A stretch of DNA of 50,410 nt from JBJXFE01 sp046153875 (GTDB taxonomy: Bacteria > Planctomycetota > Phycisphaerae > Phycisphaerales > UBA1924), in contig JBJXFE010000051.1 of NCBI GenBank assembly GCA_046153875.1, forward strand, positions 1-50,410, read 5' to 3'. Below are positions 40,565-47,594 of the stretch, one piece after another. The notes under the pieces were generated by a model. The model had not been told where the DNA came from. It searched no databases and saw only the letters and a program-made list of their open reading frames with translations. Each line of letters begins with the position of its first letter. Position 1 is the first letter of the stretch. The translations under genes and the position numbers were made by a program.

Positions 40565-41332
40565 TCACGGTTCCCACCCCGGCGTCGGCAGGAACGTGTA
40601 GTCGGGGGTCGTGTTCACGACGCCCGCGGGCACCGGCACGCGGACGCGCACGTGCAGGTCGAGGTAGAGCAGGTTCGCCTCGACCTTGTTGCTCTGATAC
40701 CAGCGCATCCCGCGGTCGCCGCCCTGCTGGTAGTTGTAGATCGGGTGCGTGCCGATCACCCACGTCTTGCTGGCGTCGTGGACGTACGGCGTGCGCCCGC
40801 CCGCGAGCGGGACGAGCGTCCACGCTTGTTCGCCGTCGAGCGCATGGTCGTTGAGCGTGTAGCTCGAGCCGATGAGGTCGTACATGGACTCGGCGCGCTC
40901 AAACGGCGGCGGCACGCCGGTGCTCTCCGCGCCGCGATCGGCCGGGGAGCGGAACACGTCCATCGGGACGACCCCCGGCTCCGCGTCCGCCGGCACCCCG
41001 CGGTCGTCCACGTAGCGGTTCAGCGGGCGTCGCTCGGCCCCGAACTCGTCGATCCCGTAGAACGGGAGCTGCCCTTTCTTGCCGCCGAAGAGCGCGCCGA
41101 TCGGGGCCTTCGCGCCGGGGGCCACCGGGTACAGCACCTGCGGCAGGGTGCGCTCGAAGTCGTTGAGGTAGACGCCCAGCGCGACGCCGAGCTGCTGCAG
41201 ACGCCCGCCGCAGGCGGTCGCCCTGGCCTGCGTCCGCGCCCCGGCCAGCGCCGGCACGAGCACCCCGATCAGCAGCGCGATCACCGCGATGACGACCAGC
41301 AATTCGATCAGGGTGAACGCCCGGCGCACCAC
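40565..41332 (-). CDS. Pseudopilin-like exported protein
   Basis: 255 residues, prepilin leader MVRRAFTLIELLVVIAVIALLIGVLVPALAGAR: the predicted cleavage site is after Ala5 rather than the usual Gly, with F-T-L-I-E and Glu at +5. The globular part (GSSYTLNDHALDGEQAWTLVPLAGG, THPIYNYQQGGDRGMRWYQSNKVEANLLYLDLHV) resembles planctomycete major-pseudopilin heads. GTG start at 41332 with TACGCT exactly six bases upstream. The stop is 15 bases from the convergent kinase stop. Role unknown. Confidence 0.82.
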   Translation of the reverse strand: MVRRAFTLIELLVVIAVIALLIGVLVPALAGARTQARATACGGRLQQLGVALGVYLNDFERTLPQVLYPVAPGAKAPIGALFGGKKGQLPFYGIDEFGAERRPLNRYVDDRGVPADAEPGVVPMDVFRSPADRGAESTGVPPPFERAESMYDLIGSSYTLNDHALDGEQAWTLVPLAGGRTPYVHDASKTWVIGTHPIYNYQQGGDRGMRWYQSNKVEANLLYLDLHVRVRVPVPAGVVNTTPDYTFLPTPGWEP

Positions 41333-41338
41333 GCCGGG

Positions 41339-41344
41339 AGCGTA
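41339..41344 (-). promoter_or_regulatory. -10 box for a leaderless pseudopilin transcript
   Basis: TACGCT on the minus strand followed by six bases and GTG. Confidence 0.45.
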
Positions 41345-41375
41345 GCGAAGGGCGTGCGCCCGTGCAACGCAGCCG

Positions 41376-42104
41376 TCAGCGCTTCTTCACCGTGCCCCGT
41401 GGCGACCCCGCCGCCGGGGTGCGCCCCGATGCCGCCCGGGCGGGTTGCGGCCCGGGCACCATCCCGTTTTCCGGTGTCTCGCGCTCGCCCGTCACGGGGT
41501 TGGAGAAGTGGCTCTCCTGGATCGGCACGACGATCTCGAGCACGTGCTGGAGCACGCGCGCGGGAGAGCCCATCGCGTTCACCTCGCGCACGACCTGCGG
41601 CGGGTAGTACTCCAGCACCGGATACGTCTCCGCCTCGTACACCCTCCAGCGCTGGCGGATGACCTCGTCCTTCGCGTCGTCGATCCGGTTCTCGTTCAGG
41701 GCGCGCCGCCGCAGGCGGTCGAACATCTTCTCCTTGTCCGGGCAGACGAGGTGGACGACGAGCAGCACGTTGAGGTGCTTGCGCAGCAGCTTGGCCTGGG
41801 CGACGTTGCGGGGGATGCCGTCGAGCACCAGCAGGTCCTGGCGCGGCTTGAACCGCGAGAGCACGGTCTGGGCCTGCATGTTCTCGTGCCACATGCCGAT
41901 CGTCGCGTCGTCCGGGACGAGGGCGCCGCGGGAGGAGTACTCGCGAAAGATGCGACCGAGTTCGGAGGAGTGGTCCAGCGAGCGGAACACCTCGCCGCAC
42001 GAGAGGTGGAAGAAGCCCGGGATGGACCCGAGGATCTTGCCCTGCGTGCCCTTGCCCGACCCGGGCGCGCCGAAGAGCAGGACGGTCTGGTAACGCTGAG
42101 TCAT
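41376..42104 (-). CDS. adk: Adenylate kinase-family nucleoside monophosphate kinase
   Basis: ATP:AMP phosphotransferase keeping adenylate balance. 242 residues: P-loop LLFGAPGSGKGTQGK (residues 9-23), HLSCGEVFR in the AMP-binding region, LLVLDGIPRNVAQAKLL (the family DGFPR motif with Ile), then a region with RRRALNENRIDDAKDEVIRQRWRVYEAETYPVLEYY in place of a zinc lid. The tail of about 40 residues is Pro/Ala/Arg-rich and non-conserved. GGGAGG precedes the ATG, and TACTCT at 42129-42124 (minus strand) gives a very short leader. It could act on another NMP, and a second, standard adk may exist elsewhere in the genome. Confidence 0.85.
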   Translation of the reverse strand: MTQRYQTVLLFGAPGSGKGTQGKILGSIPGFFHLSCGEVFRSLDHSSELGRIFREYSSRGALVPDDATIGMWHENMQAQTVLSRFKPRQDLLVLDGIPRNVAQAKLLRKHLNVLLVVHLVCPDKEKMFDRLRRRALNENRIDDAKDEVIRQRWRVYEAETYPVLEYYPPQVVREVNAMGSPARVLQHVLEIVVPIQESHFSNPVTGERETPENGMVPGPQPARAASGRTPAAGSPRGTVKKR

Positions 42105-42223
42105 GGTCGCCTCCCGCGGCTAAAGAGTAACCGCGGGCGGGAGAAGGGCAAACCCTCCCGCGCAGGTCCCCGGTGGGCGCGTGCGGGCGGTAACGGGGGG
42201 CGGCGGGCGGGGGGCGGCGTCGG

Positions 42224-43846
42224 CTAGGGGCACCCGAGCGTGTACCGGGTCTGGAAGCACCCAAAGTCTGCCACCGTGAGCGATCCGCTGTTGTTGCAGT
42301 CGGCGTACGGGTGGCCCAGCACATAGCGCCCCTGAAAACAGCCGAAGTCGCCCACCGTGGTCTGCCCGTCGTCGTTGCAATCGGCGTAGCACCCGTTGTC
42401 CCAGAGCGTGAACTCGTCCGCCAGCTCGTCGACCAGCGCCAGGTCGAGGTCGTGGTCGTTGTCGAAGTCGAAGAGGATCGAGCAGGACGCGGCCTGGGAC
42501 GCGGGGAACGTCGCGCCGTTGGTGAACACGCCCGCCCCGTTGTTCTCCAGGATCAGCCACTCGCCCCCGAACGACGACAGCACCCAGTCGAGGTCGCCGT
42601 CACCGTCCAGGTCGCCCACGTCCGACCCGATCGGGAACGGATCGCACGGATAGGTCGTGGGTGGACCGAGGGCACCCGCGCCGTTGCCGAACAGGATCGT
42701 CCCGCCGCTCTGCGAGTTGTTGGCGGACATCGCGTCCGCGTGCCCGTCGCCGTTCATGTCCGCCGCGGCGAGCATCCACGTTCCTCCGGCGGCGGTCACC
42801 GGCGTGAGCGGGGTGAACGTGCCGTTGCCGTTGCCGCGGTTCACGATGACCCGCTGATTGCCTTGGGCCCCGACGACGGCGTCCATGATCCCGTCCTCGT
42901 TCATGTCCGCCGCGGCCAGCGCCCATTCGCCGGCGCCGCCGCCTTCATAGAACGCGGGCGGGCCGAACACGCCGGCGCCGTTGTTGAGCAGCACGGACAT
43001 GTTGTTCGAGCCGGTGTTGGTGTTCACGATGTCCTGGTCGCCGTCACCGTCGGCGTCCAGCACGATAATCCCGTGAGGACCCTGCCCGACCTGGACCTGC
43101 TGCTGCGGGGCGTAGGTCCCGTTCCCGTTGCCCAGCACGATCGACACGCTCCCGGACGTGGCGTTGGCGGTGCACAGGTCCGCTTTGCCGTCGCGGTTGA
43201 AATCGCCGGGCTCGTTCGGGCTCGCCTCCAGGCCGATCGTGGTGGGGGGCAGCAGAAAGGGGTGGAACAGCCCGCTGCCGTCGTCGCGGTTCAGGAAGAC
43301 GCGCAGGTCCCCCGCCACTTCGTTGACCATCGTCAGGTCGAGCCAGCCGTCGTTATCCAGGTCCGAGGCGACACCGCCGTATGTCCGGACGAGGGTGCCC
43401 GGGTTGGTGCGCACGGTCAGGGTGTCCAGCCGCCGCCAGTCCATGTTCGCCGCCACCGAGCGGGCGTAGAACTGGAACGAGTACCCCGCCGAGCGCAGCG
43501 GCGCGCCGTCCGCACCGCGCAGGTCGTGGGAGAGGTAGACCGTGACAAGCTCTCCGCCGGAGAATGCACCGTTCGGCGTCAGCGTCACCGTCCGATCGCC
43601 GTTGGAGAGCGCGAAGGCGCCCTCGGCCGGACCGGACCACCGCGCATACGCCCAGAACGCCGGCGTGGCGACCGTCGCCGGGTTCACCGGGCGGTCAAAC
43701 TCGACGACGATCGCGGCGTTCCGATCGGCCATGGAGTTCGCCGCGGGTGCAACGGAAACGACCGTGAGGTTCTGGGCGCGGGCGGCCGCACACACCGCGA
43801 TGCCCGCGCATACCGCGACAGATAGTGTGGTGGACCGTCGGTTCAT
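42224..43846 (-). CDS. Exported FG-GAP/VCBS repeat protein with GC-type dockerin tail
   Basis: 540 residues. Signal peptide MNRRSTTLSVAVCAGIAVCAAARA; a bacterial Ig-like domain (VVSVAPAANSMADRNAAIVVEFDRPVNPATV...TVYLSHDLRGADGAPL); then about six FG-GAP/VCBS repeats with Ca-binding loops such as SDLDNDGWLDL, GDFNRDGKADL, LDADGDGDQDI and GDLDGDGDLDW, expected to form an integrin-like propeller; finally two dockerin modules (CYADCNDDGQTTVGDFGCFQ and YADCNNSGSLTVADFGCFQ) ending LGCP. The first module is more divergent than in neighbours. GGAGG precedes the ATG at 43846; an ATG two codons upstream is possible. First of four dockerin genes on this strand. Confidence 0.88.
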   Translation of the reverse strand: MNRRSTTLSVAVCAGIAVCAAARAQNLTVVSVAPAANSMADRNAAIVVEFDRPVNPATVATPAFWAYARWSGPAEGAFALSNGDRTVTLTPNGAFSGGELVTVYLSHDLRGADGAPLRSAGYSFQFYARSVAANMDWRRLDTLTVRTNPGTLVRTYGGVASDLDNDGWLDLTMVNEVAGDLRVFLNRDDGSGLFHPFLLPPTTIGLEASPNEPGDFNRDGKADLCTANATSGSVSIVLGNGNGTYAPQQQVQVGQGPHGIIVLDADGDGDQDIVNTNTGSNNMSVLLNNGAGVFGPPAFYEGGGAGEWALAAADMNEDGIMDAVVGAQGNQRVIVNRGNGNGTFTPLTPVTAAGGTWMLAAADMNGDGHADAMSANNSQSGGTILFGNGAGALGPPTTYPCDPFPIGSDVGDLDGDGDLDWVLSSFGGEWLILENNGAGVFTNGATFPASQAASCSILFDFDNDHDLDLALVDELADEFTLWDNGCYADCNDDGQTTVGDFGCFQGRYVLGHPYADCNNSGSLTVADFGCFQTRYTLGCP

Positions 43847-43950
43847 GGGCATCCTCCATCCGCCCCGTTCGTTCAGCCTACCCGGCACGGCCGGTTCCCA
43901 CAAGGGAATGTGGGGCGCGCGCGCGCTGATCGGAACGTGTCGGACGCGCA

Positions 43951-43978
43951 AGAAAACCCGGGGCGTCGAGCCCCCGGG
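43951..43978 (-). terminator. Terminator-like stem upstream of the FG-GAP gene
   Basis: Minus strand CCCGGGG...CCCCGGG stem, then TTTTCT. It lies downstream of the dockerin gene 44036-44962 and ends its transcript. An extended copy recurs at 45095-45124. Confidence 0.8.
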
Positions 43979-44035
43979 CCGCGAGTGTCACTTCAATCTG
44001 GGACCCTGGTCCGCGTGTCCCTCGATCCCTTCGGC

Positions 44036-44962
44036 TTATGGGCAGCCGAGGACGTACTTGCCCTGGAAGCAGCCGAAGTCGGCGACCGTGAGCGTGCCGC
44101 TGGCGTTGCAGTCCGCGTAGAGGTCGCCCAGGACGTACTTGCCCTGGAAGCAGCCGAAGTCGGCGACCGTCAGCGAGCCGCTGGCGTTGCAGTCGGGGTA
44201 GCAGGGGTTGTTCGGCGTCAGGGAGACGTCGTCAAAGTACATCGGGCCGGAGTTGGGGCTCCACAGGTCCACACACGCGATCGAGGTGATGCCCGCCGCG
44301 CCGAAGCCGTTGTCGGTCCAGAGGTGGGGGACGCCGAGCTGCTGGTTGTTGTAGAAGTTGGTCACCTGGTCCGCGACGAGGTCGATCTCGCTGCGGAACT
44401 CGACCCACTGGCCCAGGACAAGCGGGAGGGTGTTGTTGTCCCACTGGCTCTCGACGAGGAACGGGATCGTCGTTGTTCCGAACGTGAGGTCGTTGAACCC
44501 GACCTGCACGGACCAGTTGTCGACGCCTTGGGCGTACTGGTTCATCAGGATCACGTACCCGCCGGCGCCGGGGGCCGCATTGGACGGAACGAACGTCTTG
44601 ATCTTGAACACCCACTTGCCGTCGGCAACGGTGAAGCGCTGCACGACGTCGGTGTTCAGCCCGACGCTGAGGCTGTGGGGAGGGCTCGACGCCTGCGCGT
44701 TGGTGACCGAGCCGTTCTGGCCGCCCAGGTACCACAACTCCCACCCGCCCTGCCCGGCGATCGCCGAGCCGTTGGCATACGTGTCGAAGTTGTCGGTAAA
44801 GGGGCCGCCGTCCGGGCCCATGCCCCCGCCCACCGGCGCGGCGAGCTGCACGCGCCGACTCGTCCACTTCGGTTCCCCGCCGGCTTTCGTGCCTGGACCG
44901 GCCGAGGCGGCCGTCGCCATTCCCGCCGCCGCGATCAACGCCGCCGCACACGCCATGCTCAT
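44036..44962 (-). CDS. Exported protein with GC-type dockerin tail, paralogue A
   Basis: 308 residues. Signal peptide MSMACAAALIAAAGMATAASA; a single beta-jelly-roll-like domain (FTDNFDTYANGSAIAGQGGWELWYLGG, QRFTVADGKWVFKIKTFVP, SIACVDLWSPNSGPMYFDDVSL) of a type that resembles carbohydrate-binding or concanavalin-like folds; two dockerin modules (CYPDCNASGSLTVADFGCFQ, YADCNASGTLTVADFGCFQ). It shares almost its entire sequence plan with the next gene (45181-46104). GAGGAG precedes the ATG at 44962. No catalytic motif seen; the ligand is unknown. Confidence 0.85.
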   Translation of the reverse strand: MSMACAAALIAAAGMATAASAGPGTKAGGEPKWTSRRVQLAAPVGGGMGPDGGPFTDNFDTYANGSAIAGQGGWELWYLGGQNGSVTNAQASSPPHSLSVGLNTDVVQRFTVADGKWVFKIKTFVPSNAAPGAGGYVILMNQYAQGVDNWSVQVGFNDLTFGTTTIPFLVESQWDNNTLPLVLGQWVEFRSEIDLVADQVTNFYNNQQLGVPHLWTDNGFGAAGITSIACVDLWSPNSGPMYFDDVSLTPNNPCYPDCNASGSLTVADFGCFQGKYVLGDLYADCNASGTLTVADFGCFQGKYVLGCP

Positions 44963-45094
44963 CGTCCGCTCCTCTCGTTGCGACCTCCGCTCGGGCGCCG
45001 CTCGGGAATCCGTGCCGCACGTGCGCCCCGTGCGAGCAGCCTACCCGCCGCCGGCCATTCCGGCAAGACTCTGGGCTCGGGCCTTGTGCCCAGC

Positions 45095-45124
45095 AAAAAG
45101 CCCGGGGGCGTCGAGCCCCCGGGC
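45095..45124 (-). terminator. Terminator of paralogue B
   Basis: Minus strand perfect stem GCCCGGGGGC / GCCCCCGGGC, loop of five, then TTTTT. Duplicated together with the gene; compare 43951-43978. Confidence 0.9.
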
Positions 45125-45180
45125 CGCGAGTGTCACTTCAATCTGGGACCCTGTTCCGCGTGTCCCTCGATCCCTTCGGC

Positions 45181-46104
45181 TTATGGGCAGCCGAGGACGT
45201 ACTTGCCCTGGAAGCAGCCGAAGTCGGCGACCGTGAGCGTGCCGCTCGCGTTGCAGTCCGCGTAGAGGTCGCCCAGGACGTACTTGCCCTGGAAGCAGCC
45301 GAAGTCGGCGACCGTCAGCGAGCCGCTTGCGTTGCAGTCGGGGTAGCAGGGGTTGTTCGGCGTCAGGGAGACGTCGTCAAAGTACATGGGGCCGATCGCG
45401 GGGCTGTAGAGGTCCACGCACGCGATCGAGGTGATGCCCGGCCCGCTGGCGAACAGGTTGTCGGTCCAGAGGTGGGGCAGGCCGAGCTGCTGGTTGTTGT
45501 AGAAGTTGGTCACCTGGTCCGCGACGAGGTCGATCTCGCTGCGGAACTCGACCCACTGGTCGAGCAGGAGGGGCAGCGTGGCGTTGTCGAACTGGCTCTC
45601 CACCTGGAACGGGATCGTCGTCGTGCCCGCGTTGGTGTCGTTGAAGGCGACCTGCACGGACCAGTTGTCGGGACCGCCGTACTGGTTCATCAGGATGACG
45701 TACCCGCCGACGCCCGGCGGCGTGCTGGAGGGGACGAAGGTCTTGATCTTGAAGATCCACTTGCCGTCGGTCACGGTGAACCGCTGCACGACGTCGGACG
45801 TGGCGGCGATGCTCATCGAGTTCGGGGCGCTCGACGCCTGCGCGTTCGTCACGCTGCCGTTGCCGCCGCCCGTGTACCAGACCTCCCAGCCGCCCTGCGG
45901 CGCGATCGCCGAGCCGTTGGCATAGGTGTCGAAGTTGTCCGTAAAGGGGCCGCCGTCCGGGCCCATGCCGCCGCCGACGGGCGCGACGACCGGTGCGCGC
46001 TGGCGCACCATGTCTTTGCCCGTTGCTTTCGCGCCCGGGCCCGCCGACGCGCCCGCCGCCATCCCGACCGCCGCGATCACCGCCGCCGCACTCGCCGTCC
46101 TCAT
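45181..46104 (-). CDS. Exported protein with GC-type dockerin tail, paralogue B
   Basis: 307 residues, close paralogue of 44036-44962: signal peptide MRTASAAAVIAAVGMAAGASA, the same jelly-roll-like domain (FTDNFDTYANGSAIAPQGGWEVWYTGG, VADQVTNFYNNQQLGLPHLW, MYFDDVSLTPNNPCYPDC) and identical dockerin modules. Differences cluster in the N-terminal linker and in Gly/Pro loops. About 85 bases of 3' flank, including the terminator, are nearly identical in both, so this is a recent tandem duplication of gene plus terminator. GAGGAG precedes the ATG at 46104; the frame runs further upstream without signal. Confidence 0.85.
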   Translation of the reverse strand: MRTASAAAVIAAVGMAAGASAGPGAKATGKDMVRQRAPVVAPVGGGMGPDGGPFTDNFDTYANGSAIAPQGGWEVWYTGGGNGSVTNAQASSAPNSMSIAATSDVVQRFTVTDGKWIFKIKTFVPSSTPPGVGGYVILMNQYGGPDNWSVQVAFNDTNAGTTTIPFQVESQFDNATLPLLLDQWVEFRSEIDLVADQVTNFYNNQQLGLPHLWTDNLFASGPGITSIACVDLYSPAIGPMYFDDVSLTPNNPCYPDCNASGSLTVADFGCFQGKYVLGDLYADCNASGTLTVADFGCFQGKYVLGCP

Positions 46105-46234
46105 GAGTCGCTCCTCTCGTGGTCTCTCGAGTCTCGATTCGTGCCGCGGCGCGACGCCCGGCACGTCCGCGCTGAGAGTACCGCAGGGCGGTGCGCTCCG
46201 CAATAAACCGCTTGTTTTTCCGTACATGCGCGCG

Positions 46235-46267
46235 AAAACGGCCGCAGGTTTTTTACACCCGCGGCCG
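46235..46267 (-). terminator. Terminator of the third dockerin gene in the run
   Basis: Minus strand CGGCCGC, 15-base A/T-containing loop, GCGGCCG, then TTTTC. Confidence 0.75.
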
Positions 46268-46299
46268 CTGGTGTTGAACTCGTGCCCGATCGGCCGGTC

Positions 46300-47322
46300 T
46301 TACGGGCAGCCCAGGACATACGAGCCCTGGAAGCACCCGAAGTCGGCGACGCTGAGCGTGCCGCTCGCGTTGCAGTCCGCGTACATGTCGCCCAGCACGT
46401 ACTTGCCCTGGAAGCAGCCGAAGTCGGCGACGGTCAGCGTGCCGCTGGCGTTGCAGTCCGGGTAGCACGCCTTCGAGACCTTGAAGTCATCGAAGAACAC
46501 GCCGGTGTTCAGCGGGGTCGGGTTCGCCGCGTTGCTGGCGCGGTACAGGTCCACGGCCTGGATGCGCAGGTTGCCGCCCAGGGCCGTGCTCGTGTTGCCG
46601 CGGTAGGGGTTCGGCGTCGCGGTCGTCGTGATGGTGTTGGTGCCGTACTTGATCACCAGCAGACCGTCCGGCACCACGTCGAAGTCGATGTCGCAGCGGA
46701 TCTCGACCCACTGGTTGCGGATCAGCGGCGTGTTGATCGCGAGGTTCGACGCGAGCCACTGGCTGGCCACCGTGTTGAGGTTCGCGTCGAGCTCGACCTG
46801 CACGCTCCAGTGCGCCTGGTCCGTGCCGGCGAGGTTGGGGTCGTAGTTGTCGTTGAGGATGAAGTACGCCTGGCCCGTCGCGCTCGACGAGACATACGTC
46901 TTGATCGACGCGATCCACTTGCCGCCCTGCGGCATCGGGCTGAAGACCTTCACCGCGTCGGTCTCGTTCGTCGCGGGCACGCCGGCAGTGTTCGCGTCCC
47001 ACAGGTGCATCGAGTTGAGGCCCGAGGCGGCCTGCGCGTTGGAGATGCCGGCCGTCGGCGGGAAGGGGTACGCTCCGATCGGGACATTCCACGCGATCCA
47101 CGGGCCCTGCCCGACGAGCGAGGAGCCCGCCGCGTACCCGTCGAAGTTCTCGGTGAACCCCGGATCATCCGGGCCCATGCCGCCGACCGGCGGGAGGGCC
47201 GGCTGCGCGGCACGCGGGGCCGCCTTCGTGCGCACGTTCTTCGGATTCGTGGTGGGCCCCGCGAGGCACATCCCCGCCAGCCCGACCACCGCCAGGGCTG
47301 CTGCAACGCTCGTCGTCCTCAT
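46300..47322 (-). CDS. Exported protein with GC-type dockerin tail
   Basis: 340 residues. Signal peptide MRTTSVAAALAVVGLAGMCLA; one beta-rich domain (FTENFDGYAAGSSLVGQGPWIAWNVP, KWIASIKTYVSSSATGQAYF, WVEIRCDIDFDVVPDGLLVIKYG, AVDLYRASNAANPTPLNTGVFFDDFKV), distantly like the two paralogues to its left but with many replacements; two dockerin modules (CYPDCNASGTLTVADFGCFQ and YADCNASGTLSVADFGCFQ) ending LGCP. AGGAG precedes the ATG. A GCGACCC/GGGTCGC palindrome at 47411-47427 lies in the divergent region with tyrS and could be an operator. Confidence 0.84.
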   Translation of the reverse strand: MRTTSVAAALAVVGLAGMCLAGPTTNPKNVRTKAAPRAAQPALPPVGGMGPDDPGFTENFDGYAAGSSLVGQGPWIAWNVPIGAYPFPPTAGISNAQAASGLNSMHLWDANTAGVPATNETDAVKVFSPMPQGGKWIASIKTYVSSSATGQAYFILNDNYDPNLAGTDQAHWSVQVELDANLNTVASQWLASNLAINTPLIRNQWVEIRCDIDFDVVPDGLLVIKYGTNTITTTATPNPYRGNTSTALGGNLRIQAVDLYRASNAANPTPLNTGVFFDDFKVSKACYPDCNASGTLTVADFGCFQGKYVLGDMYADCNASGTLSVADFGCFQGSYVLGCP

Positions 47323-47410
47323 CGTCGAATCTCCTTGATCCCCCTTGCGACACAGAACCGGTCCGCAACGCCTGTCGCGGTCTTGATCAGCCGGAGGTGA
47401 AGGGTACTGC

Positions 47411-47427
47411 GCGACCCCGGGGGTCGC
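47411..47427. promoter_or_regulatory. Palindrome in the dockerin-gene/tyrS divergent region
   Basis: GCGACCC CGG GGGTCGC, perfect 7-bp arms around a 3-base centre. Function unknown. The rest of the 272-bp spacer shows nothing else clear except the tyrS -10 box. Confidence 0.35.
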
Positions 47428-47580
47428 AAGAATTTCCTGCTTTCTTCGTGCGGGAACGTCCCATAGGGCACGTTTCCCATATCGCCATCACGTTGCTGGC
47501 GAACTCCTGCCCTGCGCATGAGCTCCCGTCGCCGTTCTGCCGTCGGCGCCCCGGGCGGCGGCGGCGCGCATGCCCGGCCC

Positions 47581-47586
47581 TATCCT
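47581..47586 (+). promoter_or_regulatory. -10 box of tyrS
   Basis: TATCCT eight bases before the ATG at 47595, no Shine-Dalgarno, so probably leaderless. No T-box leader seen. Confidence 0.45.
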
Positions 47587-47594
47587 TGTGCCCC

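Noticed and set aside
47323..47594. T-box or other tRNA-sensing leader before tyrS
   Set aside because: No T-box core or specifier stem was found, and the -10 box lies eight bases from the ATG, leaving no leader.
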